This document shows, in pieces, positions 24,401-34,546 of a DNA stretch of 64,000 nucleotides. Both the position numbers and the translations under genes were made by a program. The DNA is from Rhodococcus sp. OK302 (GTDB taxonomy: Bacteria > Actinomycetota > Actinomycetes > Mycobacteriales > Mycobacteriaceae), in the NCBI RefSeq assembly GCF_002245895.1, contig NZ_NPJZ01000001.1, forward strand, positions 4,519,501 to 4,583,500, given 5' to 3'. Within the stretch, counting starts at the first letter, position 1, and every line of letters begins with the position of its first letter. Below the pieces are notes generated by a model. The model was not told the DNA's origin. It worked only from the letters and a program-made list of their open reading frames with translations, and did not search any database.

Positions 24401-25819
24401 CTAGTGGAGCTCTTCGCCGATGCGGTGAACGTGAATCAGGTTGGTGGAGCCCACTGTTCCCGGAGGAGATCCGGCGACGATGACCACGAGGTCACCCTTC
24501 GCGTATCGCCCGAGTGCGAGCAAGGCGATATCGACCTGACGCACCATCTCGTCAGTGGTAGACACTGGGTCGACGAGGAAAGTTTCGGTTCCCCACGTCA
24601 GTGTCAGCTGGCTGCGCACAGCAGGCAGCGGCGTAAACGCGAGCAGCGGCAACGGCGTGTGCAGACGAGCCAATCGGCGCACGGTGTCACCGGACTGCGT
24701 GAAGGCAACCAAAGCCTTGGCGTCGAGACGCTCTCCGATATCGCGTGCAGCGTAAGAGATCACGCCGCGCTTGGTGCGCGGGACGTGCGTCAGCGGAGGT
24801 ACGCGAGTCGTTTCGTTCTCGACGGCCTCGACGATGCGGGCCATGGTGCGAACTGTTTCCATGACGTACTTGCCGACCGACGTTTCACCGGAAAGCATGA
24901 CTGCGTCGGCACCGTCGAGAACGGCGTTGGCGACGTCGGAAGCCTCGGCGCGCGTGGGGCGCGAGTTCTCGATCATCGACTCGAGCATCTGCGTGGCCAC
25001 GATGACGGGCTTGGCGTTCTCGCGCGCGATCTGGATGGCGCGCTTCTGCACGAGCGGAACCTGCTCGAGCGGCAATTCCACACCGAGGTCACCGCGGGCG
25101 ACCATGACGGCGTCGAACGCCAACACGATTGCTTCGAGGTTGTCGATGGCTTCGGGCTTTTCGAGCTTCGCGATGACGGGAACGCGGCGGCCGACTCGAT
25201 CCATGATGGCGTGAACCAGTTCGATGTCCGCGGGCGAACGAACGAACGACAGAGCGATGAAGTCGACACCCAGCTTGAGTGCAAATTCGAGGTCAGCGAT
25301 GTCCTTGCCGGACAGCGCGGGAACCGACACGTTCATGCCGGGCAGCGAGAGACCCTTGTTGTTGCTGACGGGCCCGCCTTCGGTGACCAGGCACACGACG
25401 TCGTTGCCGTCGATCGCGGTGACGACAAGACCGACCTTGCCGTCGTCAACCAGTAGGCGATCGCCGGGCTTGGCATCACGCGCAAGTTCTTTGTAGGTGG
25501 TTCCGACGCGGTCGTGCGTACCTTCGACCTCGTCGACGGTGATGCGAACCTCTTCACCGCTTTCCCAGACTGTCCGCTCGTCCTTGAAACGGCCGAGGCG
25601 GATTTTCGGGCCCTGCAAGTCTGCGAGCACGCCGACGGCTTTGCCGGTCGCCTCGGATGCCGCGCGGACGCGGATGTAGTTCTCTTCGTGATCGGCGTGG
25701 TCGCCGTGGCTGAAGTTGAGTCGGGCCACGTCCATGCCGCTCTCCACGAGCTCACGGATCCGGTCGCCAGTCGCTGTTGCGGGTCCCAGGGTGCATACAA
25801 TTTTTGTCCGTCGGTTCAC
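24401..25819 (-). CDS. pyk: Pyruvate kinase
   Basis: 472 residues. TKIVCTLGPAT at the N-terminus, LNFSHGDH, the B domain, catalytic IAKLEKPEAIDNLE, the substrate loop VMVARGDLGVELP and the C-terminal domain with SGDTVRRLAR. Converts phosphoenolpyruvate and ADP to pyruvate and ATP. GTG start at 25819. Co-transcribed with tesB. Confidence 0.96.
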   Translation of the reverse strand: MNRRTKIVCTLGPATATGDRIRELVESGMDVARLNFSHGDHADHEENYIRVRAASEATGKAVGVLADLQGPKIRLGRFKDERTVWESGEEVRITVDEVEGTHDRVGTTYKELARDAKPGDRLLVDDGKVGLVVTAIDGNDVVCLVTEGGPVSNNKGLSLPGMNVSVPALSGKDIADLEFALKLGVDFIALSFVRSPADIELVHAIMDRVGRRVPVIAKLEKPEAIDNLEAIVLAFDAVMVARGDLGVELPLEQVPLVQKRAIQIARENAKPVIVATQMLESMIENSRPTRAEASDVANAVLDGADAVMLSGETSVGKYVMETVRTMARIVEAVENETTRVPPLTHVPRTKRGVISYAARDIGERLDAKALVAFTQSGDTVRRLARLHTPLPLLAFTPLPAVRSQLTLTWGTETFLVDPVSTTDEMVRQVDIALLALGRYAKGDLVVIVAGSPPGTVGSTNLIHVHRIGEELH

Positions 25820-25893
25820 GGCTCGAGCCTAGTCGCTCCTCGGTCGCACTTCTATCCGGCACTTCGGACGTGCACTTTCTGTTCTTACTCGAT

Positions 25894-27399
25894 TCAGATA
25901 CGACGTCGAATTCCCAGCGGCAACGCGCCGGGGTGAACGGGCTCCGGAAGCGTTGACGCCCCAGTCAGATACACGTCGACAGCTCGGGCAGCCGAACGTC
26001 CTTCGGCTATCGCCCACACCACCAGTGACGCACCGCGATGTGCGTCACCACACACGAAGACGCCGGATTGTGAAGTCTGCCAATCCTGCCCGCAAGCGAT
26101 CACTCCACGCAGATTCGGCTCCACTCCCAGACCGGCAAGCAGGACACTTTCCCCGACACCGGCGAAGCCGACCGCGAGAAGCACCAGGTCGCAGGGAAGC
26201 TCGAACGATTCACCGCTTCGCTCGACGGTCTGGCGCCCCTCGGATTTCGCCGAGACCCGAACCGGGGAGACCTTGACCGCCCGAACATGGCCGTCGCCGA
26301 CAAACTCCTGAGCGGCCACCTCGAACTCACGGCGCCCACCTTCTGCATCGGCGGGCGCCGCGCGGAGCGTCAGCGGCCAGAGTGGCCACGGATCCGCTGC
26401 GCTGTCCCGCGTGCGGGGTGGTTGCTCGTGATAGTTCAACTCGGTTACGGAGGCCGCGCCTTGCCTGTGAACGGTGCCGAGGCAATCGGCCGCGGTATCG
26501 CCGCCGCCGATGATCACGACGTTCTTGCCCGACGCATTGATCGGGCTGGGACCGTCACCGGCACATTCACGGTTGGCCGGCACCAGGTAGTCCATCGCGA
26601 AATGAATACCCCCAAGGACGCGGCCGGGCACGTCTACGTCTCTCGACCTACCGGCCCCGATCGCCAGAATCACTGCGTCGTACACCGCGGTCAGTTCACG
26701 TGCGTCCAGGTCGAGTCCGACGTCGCAGTCTGTGACAAATCGAGTGCCCTCGCCGCACAACTGACTCAGTCGGCGATCAATCGCGCTCTTGGCCAGTTTG
26801 AAATCAGGGATTCCATAGCGGAGCAGTCCGCCCGGTCGATCATCACGTTCGAAGACGGTGACTCTGTGTCCCACCCGGGTCAACTGTTGCGCTGCCGCAA
26901 GCCCGGCCGGTCCGGAACCGACGATCGCCACCGTCCGTCCGGAACGTTCGGCTGGGATGCGGTTCACCACAAAACCTTCGTCCCAGGCAGTATCGGCGAT
27001 GGCTTGTTCGACACGCTTGATCGCCACACTTCCAGTAGTGCGCGCCTCGGAAAGGGCTAGTACGCAGGCAGTTTCGCACGGCGCCGGGCACAGGCGTCCA
27101 GTGAATTCCGGGAAATTATTGGTCTCGTGCAATCGATCCGCGGCAAGTGCCCAGTCGCCTCGGCGAACCAGGTCATTCCATTCGGGAATGAGATTTCCGA
27201 GGGGGCATCCCACGGATTCCGAATGGCAGTACGGGATTCCGCAATCCATGCATCGGGACGCTTGTTCGCACGCCCCGGACTTACGCTCGCCGCGCGCCAA
27301 TGCCTCGTAAACCTCACTCCAGTCGGCTGTTCGCTCCTGAACCGGGCGCATCGGTGCCGAGGACCGTGGCATGCCGAGAAACCCTCGTGGATCAGGCAC
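25894..27399 (-). CDS. gltD: Glutamate synthase small subunit
   Basis: 501 residues. N-terminal cysteine-rich iron-sulfur region (CEQASRCMDCGIPYCHS, then GCPLGN), followed by FAD-binding IVGSGPAGLAAAQQL and NADPH-binding VVIIGGGDTAADCLGT. Delivers electrons from NADPH to the large subunit for glutamate synthesis from glutamine and 2-oxoglutarate. I use GTG 27397-27399, which overlaps the gltB stop by eight bases; a longer reading lies wholly inside gltB. Confidence 0.94.
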   Translation of the reverse strand: MPDPRGFLGMPRSSAPMRPVQERTADWSEVYEALARGERKSGACEQASRCMDCGIPYCHSESVGCPLGNLIPEWNDLVRRGDWALAADRLHETNNFPEFTGRLCPAPCETACVLALSEARTTGSVAIKRVEQAIADTAWDEGFVVNRIPAERSGRTVAIVGSGPAGLAAAQQLTRVGHRVTVFERDDRPGGLLRYGIPDFKLAKSAIDRRLSQLCGEGTRFVTDCDVGLDLDARELTAVYDAVILAIGAGRSRDVDVPGRVLGGIHFAMDYLVPANRECAGDGPSPINASGKNVVIIGGGDTAADCLGTVHRQGAASVTELNYHEQPPRTRDSAADPWPLWPLTLRAAPADAEGGRREFEVAAQEFVGDGHVRAVKVSPVRVSAKSEGRQTVERSGESFELPCDLVLLAVGFAGVGESVLLAGLGVEPNLRGVIACGQDWQTSQSGVFVCGDAHRGASLVVWAIAEGRSAARAVDVYLTGASTLPEPVHPGALPLGIRRRI

Positions 27400-30300
27400 T
27401 GGCTGTCTCCGCGAGTACCCCGTCGGAGTTCTCGACCACTGCGCCGTCCCGCGGAGGTGTGGCAACTGATTGCCCGGCAAGGACCCGCTCGTAGTCGACC
27501 GGCATCAACTTGGTGAATCTCCGGGATTCTTGTGCCCACTCGTCAAGAAGCCGAGCGCCGACCGGTGAGCCGGTGAGTTCGACGTGGGTGGCGATCGTGT
27601 TGCTCAGCCACCGCAGATCATCGACCGTCGGCACCTGCAGCGTGACCATCGCGTGGTTGACATCGCGTGGATCTGCATCGAGAAGAAACGCAATTCCACC
27701 GGACATTCCGGCAGCGACGTTTCGGCCGGTGGGCCCGAGAATGACGACGCGACCCCCGGTCATGTATTCGCAGGCATGGTCGCCGGCGCCCTCGACCACT
27801 GCGCACGCCCCGGAGTTACGTACAGCAAATCGTTCCCCCACCCGGCCTCGGGCGAACAATTCTCCCGAGGTCGCGCCGTACAGCACCGTATTGCCGGCTA
27901 TCACCTGCTCTTCGGCGCAGAACCTGGCATCAATACTAGGCCGAAGGACAATTTTTCCACCCGAAAGACCCTTTCCCACATAATCATTGGCGTCTCCGAC
28001 CACTTCCAGTGTGATACCGCTCGGCAGGAAGGCCCCGAGAGACTGCCCAGCGGTTCCGGTCAACCTGACAACGATGGTGTTATCCGGTAAACCTGCTGCC
28101 CCGTATCTACGGGACACCTCCGCCCCGAGTGCCGTGCCCACTGCCCGGTCCGCAGTCCCGACAGGAAGTTCAATCCGAACACGTTCAGCGTTGTCCAGTG
28201 CGCCGGCAGCACGGTCGACAAGCCTCTGGTTCAACTCCCCCGGCCTTGGCCGACCGAGACCACCCGACAAGGGCTTCGGGGAACGCGGAACCTCCATCAG
28301 CGGTGACAAATCCAACGTCCGACTCTTCCACCCGGCATGTTCGCCGGCCACCAGCATGTCCGACCGACCTACCGCCTCATCGATACTGCGGAACCCTAAG
28401 CCGGCCAAGAACTCCCGCACGTCGTCGACAAGGAACCGAAAGAAGTTCTCAACGAACTCGGGCCGCCCGGTAAAGCGCGCACGCAACTCCGGGTCCTGGG
28501 TGGCAACACCGACCGGGCAGGTATCGAGGTGACACACTCGCATCATCACACAACCGGCCGCGATCAGGGGCGCCGTCGAAAATCCGTACTCCTGCGCACC
28601 GAGTAATGCCGCCACGACAACGTCGCGTGCCGTCCGCATTCCGCCGTCGCATTGAAGCGTGATTCGATCGCGTAACCCATTGAGTACCAATGTCTGCTGC
28701 GTCTCTGCCAGCCCGAGTTCCCAGGGGGTTCCGGCGTGTTTTATCGAGGTGAGCGCAGCGGCTCCGGTACCGCCGTCGTGACCGGAGATCAGAACAACAT
28801 CCGCGTGGGCCTTTGCCACTCCGGCGGCAACCGTGCCGACTCCGACTGCACTGACCAATTTGACGTGGATCCGTGCCCGATTGTTTGCCTGCCGCAAGTC
28901 GTAGATCAATTGAGCAAGATCTTCGATCGAGTAGATATCGTGATGCTGCGGCGGCGAGATGAGGCCGACGCCCGGAGTCGAATATCGTGTCCGGGCGATC
29001 CACGGATACACCTTGTACCCCGGAAGTTGACCACCCTCTCCCGGTTTCGCCCCCTGTGCCATCTTGATCTGAATATCAGTCGCACTGATCAGATAGTCAC
29101 TGGTCACACCGAATCGTCCACTGGCTACCTGCTTTACGGCACTTCTCCGCAACGGATCATGAAGGCGGTCCTGATCTTCTCCACCCTCTCCCGAGTTCGA
29201 TCGTGCTCCAATGGAATTCATCGCCTTCGCCATGGTCTCGTGAGCCTCCGCCGAGAGCGATCCGTAGCTCATCGCCCCAGTCGAGAATCGACTCAAAATT
29301 GAATCAGCCGATTCCACTTCGTCGATGCTGATGGCGGGCTGGAGTCCGCGCCGGAAGCGCAACATCCCGCGGATCGTTCCTCCCTCCGCGCATCGCCGAT
29401 CGACCTCGTCGGTATATCGACGGAACACGTCCGACCGGCCTGACCTGGTCGCATGCTGAAGAAAGAATACGGATTCCGGTGTAAACACGTGCGCTTCACC
29501 GCCCCGGCGATACCGGTACTCGCCGCCGGCCTCGAGACGATTCGGGCCCGTCGGCGAATCGGCATTCGCGCGCGCGTGTCGTATCGCGACTTCGCGGGCG
29601 AGCTCACCGATTCCGACCCCGCCGAGCTTGCTCGCCGTATTCCCGAAGTACTCTTCTACCACTTGCCGGCCGAGTCCGATCGCTTCGAATACCTGTGCAC
29701 CGGTATAGGACTGGACTACAGAGATCCCCATCTTGGACATGACCTTGAGGACGCCGCGGTTTGCCGCATCGAGGTAGTGCGTCACTGCGGCATCCGGATC
29801 CACTCCGGGCAACTCTCCCCGCAAACTCAGTTGCTCAACAGAGTCGAGGGCAAGGTACGGATGCACTGCCGCAGCGCCGTATCCGAGCAGGAGCGCAAGA
29901 TGATGAACTTCCCGCGCATCACCGGATTCGACGATCAATGAAACCGAGGCACGCCGCCGCATTCGGACCAGATGATGGTGAACTGAAGAGACAGCAATCA
30001 ACGACGGAATCGGCGCCATCGCGCGATCCCAACCACGATCCGAGATCACCAGAATCTCGCACCCGGCGTCCACCGCCGCGCAGGCATCGGCACGCAACTT
30101 CTCGAGTCCGTCGACCAAGCCGCCGGGTCGATCGACGTCGAACAATCCCGGGAGCACCGTGATATCCCGCCTGGCAATCTTGTCCAACTCTGCTCGAGTC
30201 AGGATGGGTCTGTGCACCAACATTCTTCGGCACGAACATTCCGACGGTTCCAGAAGATTGCGTTCGGCACCGAGGATCACAGCCAGTGAGGTGACGACTT

Positions 30301-31909
30301 CTTCCCGGATCGCGTCCGACGGCGGATTCGTGACCTGCGCAAACAGCTGAACAAAATAGTCGTACAGGAGCCGCGGACGCTCGGATAGGACGGCGAGTGG
30401 GGTGTCGGTTCCCATCGAACCCAGCGCCTCGCAGCCTTTGCCCGCCATCGGAGAGAGCAGGATGTGCAGGTCTTCTTCGGTGTAGCCGAACACCTGTTGA
30501 TCGTGAAATACCGAATCCGGATCCCCGCGCGACCGGGGCTGATCCGGTGTTGCGCCGACGCGGGCCATCCCAGCGTCGAGCCACGTCCGATACGGAGCCA
30601 TCCTTGCCAACTCGGCCTTGATTTCACTGTCGGGAACAATGCGCTGCTGATCGGTATCGAGCAAGAACATCCGCCCCGGTTCGAGTCGGCCTTTCTCGAC
30701 TACATCAGCAGGCGGAACATCGAATACGCCACTCTCGCTGGCCAATACGATTCGACCTGACCTTGTCCGGAGCCAACGCCCGGGCCGCAGACCGTTGCGG
30801 TCCAGTACAGCGCCCACCAGCGTCCCGTCGCTGAACGTCACCGACGCCGGACCGTCCCAGGCTTCCATCAAGCACGCATGAAATTGATAGAACGCACGTA
30901 CCTCTTCCGACATCGTCGAATCCTGCTCCCACGCAGCCGGAATCATCATCATGACCGCGTGCGGCAAGCTCCGCCCACCCAGTGACAGCAGTTCGAGCAC
31001 TTCGTCGAACGACGCCGAATCAGAAGCGCCCACCGTGCACACCGGAGTGATTCGATCGATATCCCCGCTGAACAATTCACTGCGTAGCAACGGCTCACGT
31101 GCCTGCATCCAATTCCGATTACCGACAACAGTATTGAACTCTCCGTTGTGCGCGATACATCGAAATGGTTGTGCAAGAGGCCACGAGGGGAAGGTATTGG
31201 TCGAAAATCTACTGTGCACCAAGGCAAGTGCGCTGGTCATCCGCTCGTCGCGAAGATCGTCGAAAAACAGCGGCAACTGAGCGGGCGTCAGCATTCCCTT
31301 GTACACAAGAGTTCTCGACGACAGTGAACAAAAGTAGACTCCGGAGCCATCCGAAGTGGCTCGCTCCACCTGCTTTCGCAGGGCAAATACTTTCCGGTCC
31401 AGGCTGATCCCGCCGACCCTCGAATCAGGACGGGCATCGCGGAGAAAACACTGCGCAACGTGCGGCGCGCAGGCTGCAGCGGACAATCCCAATACACCAG
31501 GCCTGACGGGTACATCCCGCCAACCGAGCACGTTCAGGCCCTCAGAACGCGCGCACTGTTCGATGCGCGCGACCGCGACTCGGCGCGATTCGGCGTCCTG
31601 CGGAAGAAAACAATTCCCGGCCGCAAACATGTTCTCGCCATCTGCGTTTGGCTCCGGCAACTCGAAACTGGTGACGGAATCCAAGAAGCCGACCGGTAGC
31701 TGAAGGAGAATCCCCGCTCCGTCGCCAGTGGCCGAATCTGCGGCCACAGCACCGCGATGAGAAAGCGTGCAGAGTATCGACAAACCATCGCGCACAATCG
31801 AATGCGAGCGTCTGCCGTACATGTCTGCGACCACGGCGACGCCGCACGAATCGGCTTCCTGATCGGGGTCGTACAACCCTTGGGGATCAGGCATCTGAGA
31901 AAACAGCAT
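27392..31909 (-). CDS. gltB: Glutamate synthase large subunit
   Basis: 1505 residues. A short propeptide precedes Cys22 (DSCGVAVVAD), the expected N-terminal nucleophile of the type II glutaminase. Then the central and FMN-binding synthase domains with the 3Fe-4S cysteines CVMMRVCHLDTC, and the C-terminal GXGXG domain. Makes two glutamates from glutamine and 2-oxoglutarate with GltD. ATG 31909 is preceded by GGAGG; an in-frame extension of 16 codons is unlikely. First gene of gltBD. Confidence 0.95.
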   Translation of the reverse strand: MLFSQMPDPQGLYDPDQEADSCGVAVVADMYGRRSHSIVRDGLSILCTLSHRGAVAADSATGDGAGILLQLPVGFLDSVTSFELPEPNADGENMFAAGNCFLPQDAESRRVAVARIEQCARSEGLNVLGWRDVPVRPGVLGLSAAACAPHVAQCFLRDARPDSRVGGISLDRKVFALRKQVERATSDGSGVYFCSLSSRTLVYKGMLTPAQLPLFFDDLRDERMTSALALVHSRFSTNTFPSWPLAQPFRCIAHNGEFNTVVGNRNWMQAREPLLRSELFSGDIDRITPVCTVGASDSASFDEVLELLSLGGRSLPHAVMMMIPAAWEQDSTMSEEVRAFYQFHACLMEAWDGPASVTFSDGTLVGAVLDRNGLRPGRWLRTRSGRIVLASESGVFDVPPADVVEKGRLEPGRMFLLDTDQQRIVPDSEIKAELARMAPYRTWLDAGMARVGATPDQPRSRGDPDSVFHDQQVFGYTEEDLHILLSPMAGKGCEALGSMGTDTPLAVLSERPRLLYDYFVQLFAQVTNPPSDAIREEVVTSLAVILGAERNLLEPSECSCRRMLVHRPILTRAELDKIARRDITVLPGLFDVDRPGGLVDGLEKLRADACAAVDAGCEILVISDRGWDRAMAPIPSLIAVSSVHHHLVRMRRRASVSLIVESGDAREVHHLALLLGYGAAAVHPYLALDSVEQLSLRGELPGVDPDAAVTHYLDAANRGVLKVMSKMGISVVQSYTGAQVFEAIGLGRQVVEEYFGNTASKLGGVGIGELAREVAIRHARANADSPTGPNRLEAGGEYRYRRGGEAHVFTPESVFFLQHATRSGRSDVFRRYTDEVDRRCAEGGTIRGMLRFRRGLQPAISIDEVESADSILSRFSTGAMSYGSLSAEAHETMAKAMNSIGARSNSGEGGEDQDRLHDPLRRSAVKQVASGRFGVTSDYLISATDIQIKMAQGAKPGEGGQLPGYKVYPWIARTRYSTPGVGLISPPQHHDIYSIEDLAQLIYDLRQANNRARIHVKLVSAVGVGTVAAGVAKAHADVVLISGHDGGTGAAALTSIKHAGTPWELGLAETQQTLVLNGLRDRITLQCDGGMRTARDVVVAALLGAQEYGFSTAPLIAAGCVMMRVCHLDTCPVGVATQDPELRARFTGRPEFVENFFRFLVDDVREFLAGLGFRSIDEAVGRSDMLVAGEHAGWKSRTLDLSPLMEVPRSPKPLSGGLGRPRPGELNQRLVDRAAGALDNAERVRIELPVGTADRAVGTALGAEVSRRYGAAGLPDNTIVVRLTGTAGQSLGAFLPSGITLEVVGDANDYVGKGLSGGKIVLRPSIDARFCAEEQVIAGNTVLYGATSGELFARGRVGERFAVRNSGACAVVEGAGDHACEYMTGGRVVILGPTGRNVAAGMSGGIAFLLDADPRDVNHAMVTLQVPTVDDLRWLSNTIATHVELTGSPVGARLLDEWAQESRRFTKLMPVDYERVLAGQSVATPPRDGAVVENSDGVLAETASA

Positions 31910-31993
31910 GCATGCCCTCCGCCATGTGCGACCGCCACACGGACCCGCAACCGGCAACGGTCAGTTTACCAGCAGAAATACGGACGGAGCGAT

Positions 31994-32039
31994 AAAAAAA
32001 CCGTGGCACCCACGCGTCGAAACGCTTGGGTACCACGGT
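31994..32039 (-). terminator. Rho-independent terminator after the TM2 gene
   Basis: On the minus strand, ACCGTGG.ACCC pairs with GGGT.CCACGGT around a loop and is followed directly by seven T. It ends the transcript of the gene at 32057-32860, and possibly of the trp-lgt operon. Confidence 0.88.
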
Positions 32040-32056
32040 CAAGAAAACCGTCTGAA

Positions 32057-32860
32057 TCAGCTTCGAAGCTTGCGCCCGTACTTGTCACGCACGCTGCCGG
32101 TCAACATCATGATTCCGTCGATGAACGGCCAGATTGCACCGAACCCCAAGGTCAACCACGTCACCGCAATCTGAGCGATCGCCATGCCCGGCTGGTTGAG
32201 GTAAAACCTGCCCGCACCGAGGCCTCCCAACAGAATCCCGAGAAGTCCGGCCGTCACCTTCGACTTGTCTGACAGCGGCTCTCCTGTCATCGGATCACGC
32301 CCGAAAGGAGCCGACTGATCGACAAAACCGTAACCTTGCTGCGGCTGACCATATGCCTGCTGCGGCTGACCGTAGCCCTGCTGCGGCTGACCGTATGCCT
32401 GCTGCGGCTGACCGTATGCCTGCTGCGGTTGACCATAGCCCTGCTGCTGTGGCGGCTGGGGGTAGGCCTGCTGGGGCGCCGGCGCATACGGGTTCGGGGT
32501 CTGATCGGCAGGGGCTCCGTATACCGGGCCGTCTGCCGGCGGATAGCTGGGCGTAGTTTCCGGAGCAGGCTGCGCTGCTGCGGGGAATGCAGTTGTCTGA
32601 TCTGCTGCGGCCGGCGGCGGGTAGATAGGGTTGCTTCCCCAACCTGGACCGTTGCCCGTCCCTGCATACGTGTCCCAGCCAGGTCCGGTGCCCGTAGTCT
32701 CTGTCGACGGCGTTTTTTCCGTCGGCGTCGAGGTTTCGGTCAGTGAGGCATCAGCGGTCGCGTCGTAGTCGAAAGGAGAACCGAACTGTGGGGGAACGCC
32801 AGACTGAGATCCTGAGTCCCCAGATTCAGAAGGTTCCGGATTCTTGTTCAAGTTAGGCAA
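32057..32860 (-). CDS. TM2-domain membrane protein with Q/P/G/Y repeats
   Basis: 267 residues. A long low-complexity N-terminus rich in P, Q, T and G contains about five seven-residue repeats of the YGQPQQA type (residues about 140-175). Then FGRDPMTGEPLSDKS and a TM2 domain: two helices (AGLLGILLGGLGAGRFYL and AIAQIAVTWLTLGFGAIWP) with the DGIMMLTGS end. TM2 proteins are small membrane proteins of unclear function. A shorter paralogue lies just upstream. Terminator at 31994-32039. Confidence 0.82.
   Translation of the reverse strand: MPNLNKNPEPSESGDSGSQSGVPPQFGSPFDYDATADASLTETSTPTEKTPSTETTGTGPGWDTYAGTGNGPGWGSNPIYPPPAAADQTTAFPAAAQPAPETTPSYPPADGPVYGAPADQTPNPYAPAPQQAYPQPPQQQGYGQPQQAYGQPQQAYGQPQQGYGQPQQAYGQPQQGYGFVDQSAPFGRDPMTGEPLSDKSKVTAGLLGILLGGLGAGRFYLNQPGMAIAQIAVTWLTLGFGAIWPFIDGIMMLTGSVRDKYGRKLRS
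32337..32441. repeat. 21-bp tandem repeat inside the TM2 gene
   Basis: Five copies of a 21-bp unit (TGCTGCGGCTGACCGTATGCC with a few changes), in phase with the reading frame, each coding one YGQPQQ(A/G) heptad. Copy number could vary by slippage. Confidence 0.9.
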
Positions 32861-32960
32861 CGCGCATTCCTTCGTGTCGACGACAATCCTGCAAATCGTT
32901 GAGGCAAGTAATCTTTATACCCTGAATCCGACGTGACTTACCCGACAGACCCGACTATCC

Positions 32961-33527
32961 CTAGTTCAGCGGACGGCCGTACTTGTCTCGGACACTTCCC
33001 GAAAGGATCATGATCCCGTCGATCACCGTCCAGATCCAGATGGCGACGACAAAAGGAATCCCGATCACCAACGGGGACATCACCAGTGCAAAGAACATAC
33101 CCAAAAGTTGGAACAACCCGATTCCGACGGAACCCAAATACAGGCGTCCGACGCCACAAATACACACGAACGGGAGCAGCAACTGCAGAAGTCCGGCTGC
33201 GACCTTCGATTTATCGGAGAACGCTTCTCCGGTAATCGGATGACGACCGAAAGGAGCCTGGGTGTCGCCGATCGAATAGAACGCGGGACCACTCACCGGC
33301 TGACCGACTCCGTACGGTTGCGGATACCCAGGTGGTTGCGCGACCGGATACTGCGGTGCACTCGGGTATTGCGGTGCACTCGGGTATTGCGGTGCACTCG
33401 GGTATTGCGGTGTACTCGGGTACTGTGCGGGCGCCGGATACTGCTGGCTGTCACCGAATGGGGGGCTCTGGTACGGCTTCGAAACGTCGTAAGGATCTTG
33501 CGGTCCTGATGAAAACGGGTCGGTCAC
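32961..33527 (-). CDS. TM2-domain membrane protein with QYPSAP repeats
   Basis: 188 residues. N-terminal QYPSAP hexad repeats (about four, residues 37-60), then FGRHPITGEAFSDKS and a TM2 domain with two or three hydrophobic helices ending DGIMILSGSVRDKYGR, nearly the same C-terminus as the paralogue at 32057-32860. GTG start overlaps the lgt stop by four bases (GTGA), so it is translated with lgt at the end of the trp operon. Confidence 0.82.
   Translation of the reverse strand: MTDPFSSGPQDPYDVSKPYQSPPFGDSQQYPAPAQYPSTPQYPSAPQYPSAPQYPSAPQYPVAQPPGYPQPYGVGQPVSGPAFYSIGDTQAPFGRHPITGEAFSDKSKVAAGLLQLLLPFVCICGVGRLYLGSVGIGLFQLLGMFFALVMSPLVIGIPFVVAIWIWTVIDGIMILSGSVRDKYGRPLN
33346..33417. repeat. 18-bp tandem repeat inside the second TM2 gene
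   Basis: Four copies of a GGTATTGCGGTGCACTCG-type unit, in phase, each coding one QYPSAP hexad. Confidence 0.9.
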
Positions 33528-34546
33528 GACTTGTCCCCCTTTTTCAGATCAATTGCGTCGAAATTCTCATCCGAATCCTTCACGCTTTTGACTTCGTCGG
33601 TGGCAGTTTCCACGTCGGCCGTTTCTTCGACTGCGCTGGAGTCGGCATCGGACGAACCTGAAGTCGAGTCTTCAACGTAACTGTTCGACTTCAATTCGGA
33701 TGGATCCTCACGACCCTTCTTGGCAAGAAGGAAGTACGCAACCGCCGCCACGAACACAATCACCGAGGTGTAGACGTTGACTCGAATTCCGGCCAACTGG
33801 TACGCCGGATCGTCACGCATGAGCTCGACGAAAAGCCGGCCGACGCAGTATCCCGCGACGTAGAGAGCAAAGAGACGTCCGTGGCCGATCTTGAATCGAC
33901 GGTCGACGACCACGAGCAAAACGACGATCAGAATGTTCCAGAGCGCTTCGTACAGGAACGTGGGATGGACGATCTTCTCCACCACCCCGTTGGATACCCC
34001 GGCAAGGGCGTCCGTCTGACCGGAGGAGTTCACACGGTGAAAGATCTCCAAACCCCAGGGCATTGTTGTCTCGCGGCCGTACAACTCCTGATTGAAGTAG
34101 TTGCCGAACCGACCGATTGCCTGAGCCAGAAGTACACCCGGAGCGATAGCGTCGCCGAGTGCTGCAACCGGGATACCCCGCCTACGGCAGCCGATCCAAG
34201 CTCCGACACCACCGAGGAAGACCGCGCCCCAAATTCCGAGACCGCCATTCCACACCTTGAGGGCGTCGATCGGGGTGCCGCCTTCACCGAAGTACTGCGG
34301 CCAATCGGTCAGCACGTGGTAGAGCCGGCCACCGATCAAACCGAACGGCACGGCCCAGACTGCAATGTCGAGGACTGTGCCCTTCTCGCCGCCGCGCGCG
34401 ACCCATCGCCGATCGCCCCAGACGATTGCGACGATGATTCCGGCAATGATGCAGAGGGCATAGGCACGCAGTGCTATCGGCCCGACGTACCAAACACCTT
34501 GCGACGGGCTGGGAATGTAGGCCAGCAGATCCACAGTTGAAGTCAC
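33524..34546 (-). CDS. lgt: Prolipoprotein diacylglyceryl transferase
   Basis: 340 residues, multi-span membrane enzyme that attaches diacylglycerol to the lipobox cysteine of prolipoproteins. Signature GRFGNYFNQELYGRET is present, together with the N-terminal IPSPSQGVWYVGPIALRAYA. The C-terminal about 60 residues are acidic and low complexity (DADSSAVEETADVETAT), a tail seen in several actinomycete Lgt proteins. Start overlaps the trpA stop (GTGA). The position after trpA is as I recall it in mycobacteria. Confidence 0.94.
   Translation of the reverse strand: MTSTVDLLAYIPSPSQGVWYVGPIALRAYALCIIAGIIVAIVWGDRRWVARGGEKGTVLDIAVWAVPFGLIGGRLYHVLTDWPQYFGEGGTPIDALKVWNGGLGIWGAVFLGGVGAWIGCRRRGIPVAALGDAIAPGVLLAQAIGRFGNYFNQELYGRETTMPWGLEIFHRVNSSGQTDALAGVSNGVVEKIVHPTFLYEALWNILIVVLLVVVDRRFKIGHGRLFALYVAGYCVGRLFVELMRDDPAYQLAGIRVNVYTSVIVFVAAVAYFLLAKKGREDPSELKSNSYVEDSTSGSSDADSSAVEETADVETATDEVKSVKDSDENFDAIDLKKGDKS

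Noticed and set aside
24335..25456. 373-codon plus-strand ORF
   Set aside because: Antisense to pyruvate kinase; rich in D, H and R as expected for a shadow frame, no domain.
32337..32441. Regular repeats that resemble a CRISPR array
   Set aside because: The 21-bp units are contiguous without spacers and in frame with a TM2 protein; no cas genes are near.
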